Assembly: GCA_004208945.1 (NCBI GenBank)
Contig: SGPE01000010.1
Location: 39,583 to 103,582, forward strand
Length of the DNA: 64,000 bases
Reading direction: 5' to 3'
Origin: Pseudoalteromonas sp. CO133X
Lineage (GTDB): Bacteria > Pseudomonadota > Gammaproteobacteria > Enterobacterales > Alteromonadaceae
The notes under the pieces are model-generated. The model was not told the DNA's origin. It saw only the letters and a program-made list of their open reading frames with translations, and did no database searches. This document shows, one piece after another, positions 45,284 through 53,829 of this stretch (the stretch's first letter is position 1; each line of letters opens with the position of its first letter). Position numbers and translations under genes: made by a program.

Positions 45284-45778
45284 ATGAAAGATTACAGCCG
45301 TTATTTTCAAGGTTACCCGCCCCATATTATTGAGCAAGTGTTACAGCTATTTAATGGCGACAAAGCTGCAAACTATCTAAAGGGCAAATACCCTGACGCA
45401 CATAGCATTACCAGCGACAAAGCTTTATACAATTACGCCACGGAGCTAAAAAAGCGTTATCTTAAAAATGCCCTGCCTTTTGGCCGTGCCGCGTTCAAAA
45501 AACAAGGCGATATGGTCACCAATGCATTAGGTACCCATACTTTTCGTATGCAAGGTAAAACCCGTAAACACGACCTAGCCATTAATAGCGATTTACTTCG
45601 CGCACCTGAGCCTTTACTCAAAGCGCTCGTCGTACATGAACTGGCTCATTTTAAAGAGAAAGACCACAACAAAGCATTTTATCAACTATGTTGTCACATG
45701 GAGCCGCAATACCATCAACTAGAACTGGATTTAAGAATATTCAACGTATTAGTCGGTGAAGGAAAAAATCCTTACTAG
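45284..45778 (+). CDS. YgjP-like/M48-type metal-dependent hydrolase
   Basis: About 164 residues. The C-terminal half holds a zincin site, HELAHFKEKDHNKAFY, with the HExxH helix and a following HxxxF block as in DUF45/YgjP-type metallopeptidase-like proteins. Start ATG at 45284, 14 bp after the yecE stop, so the two are probably co-transcribed. The upstream extension of the frame overlaps yecE and is not used. Enzyme activity is unproven for this family. Confidence 0.8.
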   Translation: MKDYSRYFQGYPPHIIEQVLQLFNGDKAANYLKGKYPDAHSITSDKALYNYATELKKRYLKNALPFGRAAFKKQGDMVTNALGTHTFRMQGKTRKHDLAINSDLLRAPEPLLKALVVHELAHFKEKDHNKAFYQLCCHMEPQYHQLELDLRIFNVLVGEGKNPY

Positions 45779-45809
45779 ACTGCCTAGTTTAAGTGAAATC
45801 GGCAGCGCT

Positions 45810-46820
45810 TTATTCAACTTCAAACCTTATTTGACCAATTAGCTGCCCTGATTCTGTAACCACTTTAACTATCCATTTGCCAGATGAATCTGCAGGGAAA
45901 TTCGTTTTATGACTCCACGCCCTATAGCCCTTTTCCCGTCCACCCGATATTTCTAATGGAATACGCTCAACCTCTTTACGGTTATGCACCCATACATGGT
46001 AAATTTTTTCATTCAAGCCTCTCGGGGCTTTAACAGCGCTAAAGCTATATAGACCTTTTTGATGTAAAGCATGCTCGGTTAATTTTTGAATCGGCTCTAT
46101 TGGTTTACGGGCTTGTTCGTCAAGCTGATACGACATGCTCATATCGGTTAAGCGCAGTGCCGCAGGCGGCACAAAGCTACGTAACTGCCATAAACCTGCA
46201 CTGAGCGCTCCTAATAGCAAGACAAGTAATGGAAAACGCCACCATTTTGCATTAGGCATTAAGTTACCTAAGCTTGGTATGGTAAAGATAACAGCTGTAA
46301 TGAGCGCAATTTCAAAGCTCTGGCTGGTGGTAAGTTGGAATAAAATAGGTAAAGTAACTGAGATTACAACAAATAACGAAAAGTTATGAAAAACAGTAAA
46401 TAACACACTGTGTTTAGCGAGTTTTTTATAATAAAGCGGATCGACAACAGAGATAAATGCGCACAGTGCAATTAAACCAGTAAATGCAGCCTGAGGGTGA
46501 TCCCACGTTGTTACCGCTAAAAAAAACGGCAGTGCAAAAAACAAACTCTCTTGCTGCACAACCTGTAATGCAAAACGCATAAAATTGGGAGACACAGCCA
46601 AACCAAATTGCTGTTCAACTTTATCCCGTAACCAGTTATCTAGAATTAACCAAACCCAGCTTACAAGTAAAAGTATAGAAATAACTTGCGAGAATGACTC
46701 TTTTCGCTCAACGAATATAAAGCTTGCAACCCCACTGCAAAAAGCCAACACCGCCATAAGACCAGGGCGCTTTTGCATTGCTATGACAAATTTTGTTATA
46801 AAGTCTTTTAAGTAATTCAT
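45810..46820 (-). CDS. DUF5924/DUF2914 membrane protein
   Basis: 336 residues. About seven hydrophobic helices in the first two thirds are followed by a soluble C-terminal domain with YHVWVHNRKEVERIPLEI, GYRAWSHKTNFP and GKWIVKVVTESGQLIGQI, which fits DUF2914. The N-terminal membrane part is DUF5924-like. Function unknown; possibly an envelope protein with a periplasmic domain. It converges with the YgjP-like gene and is divergent from the next gene. Confidence 0.8.
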   Translation of the reverse strand: MNYLKDFITKFVIAMQKRPGLMAVLAFCSGVASFIFVERKESFSQVISILLLVSWVWLILDNWLRDKVEQQFGLAVSPNFMRFALQVVQQESLFFALPFFLAVTTWDHPQAAFTGLIALCAFISVVDPLYYKKLAKHSVLFTVFHNFSLFVVISVTLPILFQLTTSQSFEIALITAVIFTIPSLGNLMPNAKWWRFPLLVLLLGALSAGLWQLRSFVPPAALRLTDMSMSYQLDEQARKPIEPIQKLTEHALHQKGLYSFSAVKAPRGLNEKIYHVWVHNRKEVERIPLEISGGREKGYRAWSHKTNFPADSSGKWIVKVVTESGQLIGQIRFEVE

Positions 46821-46968
46821 GCAATCATAAAATCCGTTTAAGAGTATGTGATTAAAGCATAAATTGGATGAATGTAGGCTTTAAAAACGAGCTTTTAGTT
46901 CAATGCAGTTAGACATTTAGATGAAGCTAACAAGCAATAAGTATTATTTTCAAAAAGGAACAAATGGA

Positions 46969-47463
46969 ATGTTATATAGGATCTTGATAATGCTTTTATT
47001 ACTCTCTAAGTGTATAACTGCAAATGCATTTGAAGATTATAGTTTTTTTAATGGTGAATGGAATTGCAAAATGAAATCAGTATTACCAGACGATGCAATA
47101 CTAGAAGTTGATAGCCATATAACTACTTCAATCGAAGATTTAAACTCATACGCAAGAAGCTTTTTTAAAATTTACTTCAAACAAAACCCTAATGTGGCCT
47201 CTATTATTTCTGTAGAATCCTCAGAAAAAATGGATTTTGAGGGTGATATCATGATCAGCTTTGATTCCTATACCCATAAAACAAAACTAATCAAAGATGA
47301 TCTAAATTTATTTTCACCAGAGTCTGTGAAAAGCTTTACTCGAGGGCCTTCAGTGACAGTTAAATCAAAAATCAAAAAAATAGACGATGAGACTATTACG
47401 TTAATTGGGATCCCAGACAAAGATGTTATCAATTGCTCTAAAGCACAAAAAAGCGCGGTTTAA
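46969..47463 (+). CDS. Secreted protein of unknown function
   Basis: About 164 residues. Signal peptide MLYRILIMLLLLSKCITANA, then a mature part with a Trp-x-Cys start (GEWNCKMKS) and a second Cys near the end (VINCSKAQ), suggesting one disulfide linking the ends of a small beta-rich domain. I chose the ATG at 46969, which has AAGGA upstream, over an ATG at 46921 because it gives a proper signal peptide. AT-rich. Not recognised. Confidence 0.6.
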   Translation: MLYRILIMLLLLSKCITANAFEDYSFFNGEWNCKMKSVLPDDAILEVDSHITTSIEDLNSYARSFFKIYFKQNPNVASIISVESSEKMDFEGDIMISFDSYTHKTKLIKDDLNLFSPESVKSFTRGPSVTVKSKIKKIDDETITLIGIPDKDVINCSKAQKSAV

Positions 47464-47470
47464 ACCGCGC
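47453..47470. terminator. Palindrome between convergent genes
   Basis: GCGCGGTTTAAACCGCGC is a perfect 18-bp palindrome overlapping the stop of the secreted-protein gene and followed by a T-rich stretch; likely terminator or part of a repeat element. Confidence 0.5.
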
Positions 47471-47509
47471 CTCTATTTTCCCTGACGGCTGAAAGCCAAA
47501 GTCGTTGGG

Positions 47510-48190
47510 TTACAGCCCTAACTCTGCCATAAAATCATCATCTGCGTCATCAACTTGTGATGATGCTTTTTGCTTTTCAGCTTTTTGTTTAGCTTCGTTT
47601 TCGATGATGTCATCTGGATCAACGGCTTCTGAAATATCAAAGTCATGTAGTTTGATAAATTCAGTTTTATCCATTGCTAGTTCTAGATAGAAAATATTTT
47701 GCTTCGCTGTAGTGAATGTTACACGGCGAGCTTGTGGTCTATCCATGGTAGTATCAACAGAGATTTGCACCTGCTTGTTAATCGCCATCATTTTAGGTTG
47801 GTTTTGAGTGATTGATGTATGCAGCTGCTCTCTTACCTTAGAGGTAAAGTCGCCCACAATTTGGTTCATCAGCTCACCTAATACATTAGCAACATCATCT
47901 GATAAATGGCTTTGCGCAATTTCATCTTCTGGCATCCCCATATTACGCATATAGTCATGGTAGATTTCCATGGCTGCTTGCGCTGTGAAATTAGTAACAA
48001 CTAGGCCTGTAAAGCCACCATCGAACAATACAAAACAGCCAATATCTGGGCGCATACAGGTACGGGTAATTTTTTGCACCATCGCAGAATAACTAATATT
48101 GTTACCACTTGCTGATGACAATACACCAGTTACTGAATGACACAGAGTTGATAAGATATCTTCGGTACTGATCACTTTGCTTTTAGTCAT
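47510..48190 (-). CDS. DUF3334 protein with a CheX/CheC-type phosphatase motif
   Basis: 226 residues from the ATG at 48190, which has AGAGAAG upstream. The middle contains E106-x2-N109 (LGELMNQIVGDF) and Pro132, i.e. the E-x2-N-x22-P arrangement of the CheC/CheX/FliY phosphatases that dephosphorylate CheY. The rest fits the uncharacterised DUF3334 family of marine gammaproteobacteria. The C-terminal 40 residues are acidic and low in complexity. No chemotaxis genes are in the window, so a CheX-like role is inferred from the motif only. Confidence 0.72.
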   Translation of the reverse strand: MTKSKVISTEDILSTLCHSVTGVLSSASGNNISYSAMVQKITRTCMRPDIGCFVLFDGGFTGLVVTNFTAQAAMEIYHDYMRNMGMPEDEIAQSHLSDDVANVLGELMNQIVGDFTSKVREQLHTSITQNQPKMMAINKQVQISVDTTMDRPQARRVTFTTAKQNIFYLELAMDKTEFIKLHDFDISEAVDPDDIIENEAKQKAEKQKASSQVDDADDDFMAELGL

Positions 48191-48308
48191 TAAACTTCTC
48201 TTTTTTGTACTTGTTATTGATAATTCTAGCCAAGCTACTGAATTTATCACTGACTATCCAGTTAAAAATGCTAAAATAGCGGTATTATTTTTTAAAGAGA
48301 CTGTTCAC

Positions 48309-49034
48309 GTGACGCAAAAAGACAGTATTTATGCCACTGAGCAAGCGGTTAAAGACTTTAGCTTTGACCAACATGTAGTAGAAGTTTTCCCTGATATGAT
48401 CCAGCGCTCGGTGCCAGGCTATGCCACCATAGTAAGCACCATGGGTAAGCTGGCTGGCGAGTACGCGCAAAGCAATTCAAACCTATACGACTTAGGCTGT
48501 TCACTTGGTGCAGTAACGTTAAGTATGCGCCGTAATATTCGCACCGATAACTGTAATATCATTGCGGTCGATAACTCACAAGCGATGGTTGAACGCTGTA
48601 AATTACACTTACAAGGTTTTCGCTCTGACGTGCCGGTCACCGTTACGCTGGGTGATATAAACGATTTAGCAATCGAGAATGCCTCTGTGGTCGCGATGAA
48701 CTTTACTCTACAGTTTATTCCACCTGAAAAGCGCCAAGCGGTGCTTGAAAAGATTTATGCAAATTTAAAACCTGGCGGCGTTTTGTTGCTTAGCGAAAAA
48801 ATTAAAGGTGAAGATGAGCAATGCGATAATTTGCTCATTGATTTACACCATGATTTTAAGCGTCATAACGGCTATTCGGAGCTTGAGATCAGCCAAAAGC
48901 GTACGGCTATCGAAAACGTCATGCGCCCTGATCATTTATCTATCCACTTAAACCGATTAAGTGAAATTGGTTTTAGCCAAACGCAAGTGTGGTATCAATG
49001 TTTTAACTTCTGCTCGATGATTGCAATCAAGTAA
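48309..49034 (+). CDS. cmoA: Carboxy-S-adenosyl-L-methionine synthase
   Basis: Makes carboxy-SAM from SAM and prephenate for the 5-oxyacetyl modification of wobble uridine in tRNA. About 242 residues from the GTG at 48309 with AAAGAGA upstream. Recognised from [15 protein letters not shown], the SAM site [25 protein letters not shown] and the [19 protein letters not shown] block. The next gene, cmoB, uses the product. Confidence 0.95.
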   Translation: MTQKDSIYATEQAVKDFSFDQHVVEVFPDMIQRSVPGYATIVSTMGKLAGEYAQSNSNLYDLGCSLGAVTLSMRRNIRTDNCNIIAVDNSQAMVERCKLHLQGFRSDVPVTVTLGDINDLAIENASVVAMNFTLQFIPPEKRQAVLEKIYANLKPGGVLLLSEKIKGEDEQCDNLLIDLHHDFKRHNGYSELEISQKRTAIENVMRPDHLSIHLNRLSEIGFSQTQVWYQCFNFCSMIAIK

Positions 49035-49062
49035 TCATCACAACGATATAAAAGAGTATTTC

Positions 49063-50031
49063 ATGTCTCAATGGTTTAACCAATTTTACGCTGCGATTGC
49101 ACAAAGCCCGCTTAGTCACTGGCTCGAAACTTTGCCAAGTCAATTAAAGCACTGGGAACTAGAAGCCAGCCACGGCGATTTACCTAAATGGCAAAAAGTG
49201 CTGAAAAACTTACCTGAAGTAAGCACCAACCATGTAAACCTTCAGAATAAAGTACAAATTGGCACCGGTGATGAGCTATCTGAAGGTCAGCAAAAACAGT
49301 TAACGCATTTATTAAAGCGCATGATGCCATGGCGTAAAGGGCCATTTAGCTTGCACGGTATTGAGATTGATACTGAGTGGCGCAGTGATTGGAAATGGGA
49401 TCGTTTACTGCCGCATATCGAACCGTTAAAAGGCCGCACTGTGCTTGATATTGGCTGTGGCTCCGGTTACCACTTATGGCGCATGCGCGGTGAAGGCGCA
49501 AATTTTGTGGTGGGTATTGATCCATCCGATTTATTCTTATGCCAATTCCAAGCGATTAAACACTACCACCAAGATGAAAACGTGCATTTATTACCGCTAG
49601 GTGTAGAGGCTCTGCCTGAGCTAAAAGCATTCGATACTGTGTTTTCGATGGGTGTTTTATATCACCGCCGCTCACCTATCGACTTTTTAGCACAGTTAAA
49701 AGCGCAGCTTCGCCCAGGTGGTGAGCTGGTACTTGAAACCCTGGTTGTTGAAGGTGATGAGCATACAGTCTTAGTGCCAACTGACCGTTATGCCAAAATG
49801 CGTAATGTGTGGTTTATTCCAAGCACCGCGGCATTAAAACTATGGATGGAGCGTGTTGGCTTTAAAGATGTACAAGTTAAAGACTGTGCAATCACAACGC
49901 TTGAAGAACAACGTAAAACCGAGTGGATGGAAAACGAATCACTGGTCGACTTTTTAGATCCAAATGACACCAGCAAAACCATCGAAGGTTACCCTGCCCC
50001 TCTTCGCGCTATTTTAACCGCGAAAGCTTAA
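49063..50031 (+). CDS. cmoB: tRNA U34 carboxymethyltransferase
   Basis: Transfers the carboxymethyl group of carboxy-SAM to 5-hydroxyuridine-34 of tRNA. 322 residues from the ATG at 49063 with AAGAG upstream. SAM-fold motif [32 protein letters not shown] and [14 protein letters not shown] are typical CmoB stretches. It starts 28 bp after cmoA stop and forms an operon with it. Confidence 0.95.
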   Translation: MSQWFNQFYAAIAQSPLSHWLETLPSQLKHWELEASHGDLPKWQKVLKNLPEVSTNHVNLQNKVQIGTGDELSEGQQKQLTHLLKRMMPWRKGPFSLHGIEIDTEWRSDWKWDRLLPHIEPLKGRTVLDIGCGSGYHLWRMRGEGANFVVGIDPSDLFLCQFQAIKHYHQDENVHLLPLGVEALPELKAFDTVFSMGVLYHRRSPIDFLAQLKAQLRPGGELVLETLVVEGDEHTVLVPTDRYAKMRNVWFIPSTAALKLWMERVGFKDVQVKDCAITTLEEQRKTEWMENESLVDFLDPNDTSKTIEGYPAPLRAILTAKA

Positions 50032-50047
50032 GCCAAATTTGGCTCTC

Positions 50048-50083
50048 GGTTTTAGGCTCTGAACAAACCAAGAGCCTAAAACC
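50048..50083 (+). terminator. Terminator-like hairpin after cmoB
   Basis: GGTTTTAGGCTCT and AGAGCCTAAAACC form a perfect 13-bp stem with a 10-nt loop; a T run follows about 20 nt later. A second short palindrome (AGCCAAATTTGGCT) just before it overlaps the cmoB stop region. Confidence 0.7.
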
Positions 50084-50224
50084 CAATAGCTAATTCCTTT
50101 TTTAGCGGACAACTGTCCTTGTCAAGTCGGTTAAAGTGATTTTTCAACTAGCCGCGCCATTGCAATTGTTGTAAAATACGCGCGTTTCTAAGCAACCCAC
50201 ATGCAACTTTTTTGAGGAAAACCT

Positions 50225-51277
50225 GTGAGCGAACAAAAACAGTCTCTTAGCTATAAAGACGCGGGCGTAGATATCGATGCCGGTAATGCACTTGTTGAGC
50301 GTATTAAAGGCGTAGTTAAAAAAACCAGACGTCCTGAAGTAATGGGCGGTATCGGTGGTTTTGGCGCACTTTGCGAACTACCAACTGGCTATAAAGAGCC
50401 TGTACTGGTTGCTGGCACAGACGGCGTTGGTACAAAACTACGTTTAGCTATTGATCTTAAAAAGCACGACACAGTGGGTATTGACCTTGTTGCTATGTGT
50501 GTAAACGACCTTATCGTACAAGGTGCTGAGCCACTATTTTTCCTTGACTACTATGCAACTGGTAAATTAGACGTAGATACTGCGGCTGATGTTGTAACTG
50601 GCATTGGTAAAGGCTGTGAGCTTTCTGGCTGTGCATTAATCGGCGGTGAAACTGCTGAAATGCCTGGTATGTATGACGGCGAAGACTACGACATGGCTGG
50701 TTTCTGTACGGGTGTTGTAGAAAAATCAAAAATTATCGACGGTACGAAAGTGGCTGCAGGCGACCAATTAATCGCACTTGCATCAAGCGGTCCTCATTCA
50801 AACGGCTTCTCATTAATTCGTAAAGTACTTGAAGTATCTGGTGCAGACACAAGCGCAGAGCTTGAAGGCAAAACACTTGGCGATCACCTTTTAGAGCCAA
50901 CTCGCATTTACGTTAAACAACTACTTGAGTTATTCAAGCAGGTTGACGTTCACGCGTTATCGCACATCACGGGTGGTGGTTTCTGGGAAAACATCCCGCG
51001 CGTACTTCCTGAGTCTGCAAAAGCAGTAATCAAAGGCGACAGCTGGGAATGGCCTGTTGTTTTCAACTGGTTACAAGAAAACGGCAACATCACAACTCAC
51101 GAAATGTACCGTACATTCAACTGCGGTGTAGGTATGGTTTTAGTTGTTCCTGCTGACAAACTTGAGCAAAGCTTAACAATTCTTAAAGATCTTGGCGAAA
51201 ATGCATGGCACATCGGTGAGATCCAAGATGCAAAAGCAGGTGAAGAGCAAGTAGAAATTTTAGGTGGTCGTGACTAA
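50225..51277 (+). CDS. purM: Phosphoribosylformylglycinamidine cyclo-ligase
   Basis: AIR synthetase, fifth step of purine synthesis. 350 residues from GTG at 50225 behind GAGGAAAACCT. Conserved blocks [46 protein letters not shown] and [13 protein letters not shown] are intact. Its TAA shares a base with the purN ATG (TAATG). Confidence 0.97.
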   Translation: MSEQKQSLSYKDAGVDIDAGNALVERIKGVVKKTRRPEVMGGIGGFGALCELPTGYKEPVLVAGTDGVGTKLRLAIDLKKHDTVGIDLVAMCVNDLIVQGAEPLFFLDYYATGKLDVDTAADVVTGIGKGCELSGCALIGGETAEMPGMYDGEDYDMAGFCTGVVEKSKIIDGTKVAAGDQLIALASSGPHSNGFSLIRKVLEVSGADTSAELEGKTLGDHLLEPTRIYVKQLLELFKQVDVHALSHITGGGFWENIPRVLPESAKAVIKGDSWEWPVVFNWLQENGNITTHEMYRTFNCGVGMVLVVPADKLEQSLTILKDLGENAWHIGEIQDAKAGEEQVEILGGRD

Positions 51278-51924
51278 TGACCCCTTGTCGTCTTGTTGTA
51301 TTAATTTCTGGTAGCGGTTCAAACCTTCAAGCCATCATCGACGCCTGTGCGCGCGGTGAAATCAAGGCCGACATCGCCGCTGTAATTAGTAATAAAGCCG
51401 ACGCCTATGGCCTTGAGCGAGCTAAAAAAGCAGGTATACAAACACGTGTACTTAGCCATAAAGATTTTGACTCGCGTGAGGCCTATGATGCTGAGTTAAT
51501 GGACATTATTGACAGTTTTGAACCAAATCTGGTTGTATTAGCTGGTTTTATGCGTATTCTAACACCTAGCTTAGTGCAAAAATTTAAAGGAAAAATGTTG
51601 AACATTCATCCTTCTTTGTTGCCTAAGTACCAAGGGCTGAATACCCATCAAAGAGCAATAGATGCAAAAGATGAGGTTCACGGCGTAAGTGTTCACTTTG
51701 TAACTGAAGAGCTAGACGGCGGTCCCGTTGTGCTTCAGGCCAAAGTGCCGGTACTCGAAAACGATACCGCAGACACACTTGCGCAACGTGTTCATCAACA
51801 AGAACATATAATCTATCCTTTGGTGGTCAAGTGGTTCAGTGAACAACGACTCAAGATGGAAGCAGATTATGCAGTTTTTGACAAAAAGAAACTTCCTGCA
51901 CACGGCGCACATTACCCAGAATAA
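51277..51924 (+). CDS. purN: Phosphoribosylglycinamide formyltransferase
   Basis: GAR transformylase using 10-formyl-THF. 215 residues with the ISGSGSNLQAIIDA start, the VVLAGFMRIL stretch and the catalytic NIHPSLLPKYQG block with its Asn and His. Overlaps purM by one base and its own last 56 bases overlap the following gene in another frame. Confidence 0.96.
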   Translation: MTPCRLVVLISGSGSNLQAIIDACARGEIKADIAAVISNKADAYGLERAKKAGIQTRVLSHKDFDSREAYDAELMDIIDSFEPNLVVLAGFMRILTPSLVQKFKGKMLNIHPSLLPKYQGLNTHQRAIDAKDEVHGVSVHFVTEELDGGPVVLQAKVPVLENDTADTLAQRVHQQEHIIYPLVVKWFSEQRLKMEADYAVFDKKKLPAHGAHYPE

Positions 51925-52654
51925 AAAACGAAGTGCCCTACTCGCATGTGTGGGCACTTTATTACTTCCTACCAGTGTTTTAGCTGGCGACCTCACTCAA
52001 TACCAAGCCAAATACGATGTACTTCGTAAAGGTGAAACCCATGGTAAAGCGGTACGTGAACTAAAAAAAATCAACGATGGCAACTATGTACTTACCTATC
52101 ATAGTGAAATTGAATGGATGATTTTTTCTGATTCACGAAAAGAAACCTCCGAATTTAGTTACCAAGATCATAAAATATCACCTCTTAGCTACGCTATGGA
52201 GCGAACAGGAACAGGGCCAGATAAAGAATATACGCTCAAGTTCGATCCTGTTCACAAGCAGGTCAACAGTAACCAAAGTAAATACCCACTGAAATTCGAT
52301 TGGTCAGATGATTTCCAAGACTCTTTATCGTATCAAGTACAGGTTCGCGAAGAATTAAAGCAAGGTAAAACGCAGCTTTCTTATCCTCTAGTAGATAAAA
52401 AAGGCAACCTGCGTAATTATGATTTTGAAGTCATTGGAACAGAAATGATTTCATTGCCAATTGGTAATATAGATGCAATTAAAGTAAAACGCTTATACGA
52501 CAACAATAAACGTCAAGCCCTTGCTTGGTTTGCCCCTGAAATGGACTACATGTTGGTTCGCATGTGGAAAGGTGAAAAAGGTGTCGAACAGTTTGAAGTA
52601 CAACTTAACTCATTCACTGTCACAACACCTGTTACCGTAGCTAATGATAAGTAG
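51869..52654 (+). CDS. DUF3108 periplasmic protein
   Basis: About 261 residues. N-terminal basic stretch and signal peptide (hydrophobic run ending TSVLAGDLTQY), followed by the DUF3108 fold: YQAKYDVLRKGETHGKAVRELKK, YTLKFDPVHKQV, and YDFEVIGTEMISLPIGNIDAIKVKR with FAPEMDYMLVRMW. Function unknown. I chose the ATG at 51869, inside purN, because it gives a full signal peptide; an in-frame start at 51839 is also possible. It is the third gene of the purMN operon. Confidence 0.88.
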   Translation: MQFLTKRNFLHTAHITQNKKRSALLACVGTLLLPTSVLAGDLTQYQAKYDVLRKGETHGKAVRELKKINDGNYVLTYHSEIEWMIFSDSRKETSEFSYQDHKISPLSYAMERTGTGPDKEYTLKFDPVHKQVNSNQSKYPLKFDWSDDFQDSLSYQVQVREELKQGKTQLSYPLVDKKGNLRNYDFEVIGTEMISLPIGNIDAIKVKRLYDNNKRQALAWFAPEMDYMLVRMWKGEKGVEQFEVQLNSFTVTTPVTVANDK

Positions 52655-52757
52655 TCGCGATTTTACATCGCGAAAAGCGTCTACATCACACTAAGGTATC
52701 AGCGTTTGGGTAAATTTATCTATTAAAAGTCGCGGGGTAAACCCGCTACTACCTTAG
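52655..52757. repeat. Possible palindromic intergenic repeat element
   Basis: Between the DUF3108 stop and the amidotransferase stop lie two GTCGCG-based hairpins (TCGCGA...TCGCGA at 52655-52673; GCGGGGTAAACCCGC at 52731-52745) and an inverted CTAAGGTA/TACCTTAG pair (52691-52698 and 52750-52757) that brings them together. The layout resembles REP/BIME-type or small non-autonomous elements; only one copy is seen in the window. Confidence 0.35.
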
Positions 52758-53518
52758 ATTAATTCGCCCATTTTAAACAACGCAAACTCACCTGGCTCCA
52801 TTTTTTGCCAGCGTTCATCATTAGTGAGCGGCCTTGTTGCAATGACAGTAACCACATCGTTCGGTGTGGTTTCTTTTTGAAAATCAACCACCATATCAGC
52901 ATCAATTAATGTCGCTTTGCCAAACGGCGCACGGCGTGTGATCCAGTGCAGATTATTAGTGCAATATGCCAACACATACACACCGTCAGTAAGCAACATA
53001 TTAAACACCCCCTTTTCACGTAAAGTGTGCGCAAGTTTAGCTACATAACGAAATACGGATGCCATATTTGAAGGACGTTTTGGGTATTTTTCTCGCACTT
53101 TATCAAGTAACCAGCAAAATGCTAATTCACTGTCGGTATTTCCAACCGGTCTATAATGCTCAGGTTTTAAATCATGATAATTAGAAAGTTGACCATTATG
53201 AGCATACGTAATTTCACGCCCCCATAGCTCACGAGTAAATGGGTGGGTATTTTCAAGACATACACGACCACGATTCCCCTGACGAATATGGCTTATCACC
53301 GAAATACTCTTTATTGGGTAAGCTTTCACAAGCTTGGCAATCTCAGACTGGCAACTTGGCTCTGGATCTTTAAACGTACGACAGCCTTTTCCTTCATAAA
53401 AAGTAATACCCCAACCATCTTTATGCGGCCCAGTATTCCCCCCACGCTCTAATAACCCTGAAAAACTGAAACAAATATCCGTTGGTACATTGGCCGACAT
53501 GCCAAGCAACTCACACAT
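52754..53518 (-). CDS. yafJ: YafJ-type class II glutamine amidotransferase
   Basis: 254 residues with Cys2 as N-terminal nucleophile (MCELLGMSANVP), the GPHKDGWGITFYEGKG block, SHIRQGNRG and NTHPFTRELWGREITYAHNGQL, all typical of the YafJ branch of Ntn glutamine amidotransferases. It should hydrolyse glutamine to ammonia for a synthase partner that is not known. Monocistronic. Confidence 0.92.
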   Translation of the reverse strand: MCELLGMSANVPTDICFSFSGLLERGGNTGPHKDGWGITFYEGKGCRTFKDPEPSCQSEIAKLVKAYPIKSISVISHIRQGNRGRVCLENTHPFTRELWGREITYAHNGQLSNYHDLKPEHYRPVGNTDSELAFCWLLDKVREKYPKRPSNMASVFRYVAKLAHTLREKGVFNMLLTDGVYVLAYCTNNLHWITRRAPFGKATLIDADMVVDFQKETTPNDVVTVIATRPLTNDERWQKMEPGEFALFKMGELI

Positions 53519-53829
53519 AAAACTCTATACCTATTATACATAATGAAAGAATTGCATCGCAATGCAGTTTTGCTCGCAGCTATTGTTAAACATAGTGGCA
53601 CTGTTAGCAACTAGCTCCCTAATTTTTTATAAACTCGATGGGTAAACTATTAAATATATGATGGTAATTTCAAAAATAACCGCTTAAATCAGCTTACTTT
53701 GATCTAATGTACAACTTGTTCAAATAAACACAGCAGTAATTACTGTTTTATCCTTGTTCCCCTCTTGATAATTGCTTGTTCTAGCGCTACTCTAAAAGAG
53801 GTGGTCTGACCTCTATTAAGGAATAATCA
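53519..53829. other. Intergenic region upstream of fadE
   Basis: 311 bp between divergent yafJ and fadE. No gene seen. Near the fadE end it holds a possible promoter (TTGATA at 53765-53770 and a poor TACTCT 17 bp later) and the palindrome described as a FadR-type operator. Confidence 0.5.
53797..53814 (+). promoter_or_regulatory. Candidate FadR operator at fadE
   Basis: AGAGGTGGTCTGACCTCT is a palindrome with 6-bp arms whose core TGGTCTGACC fits the FadR consensus TGGTCNGACC. It sits 15 bp before the fadE ATG and would cover the transcription start, fitting repression lifted by acyl-CoA. Inferred. Confidence 0.5.

Noticed and set aside
48177-48308. N-terminal extension of cmoA, and matching extension of the DUF3334 gene
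   Set aside because: The two frames overlap divergently in this stretch; start sites with RBS at 48309 and 48190 remove the conflict and fit family lengths.
50100-50224. Possible PurR operator upstream of purM
   Set aside because: Only a partial ACGC...GTTT resemblance, with wrong spacing for the palindromic consensus.
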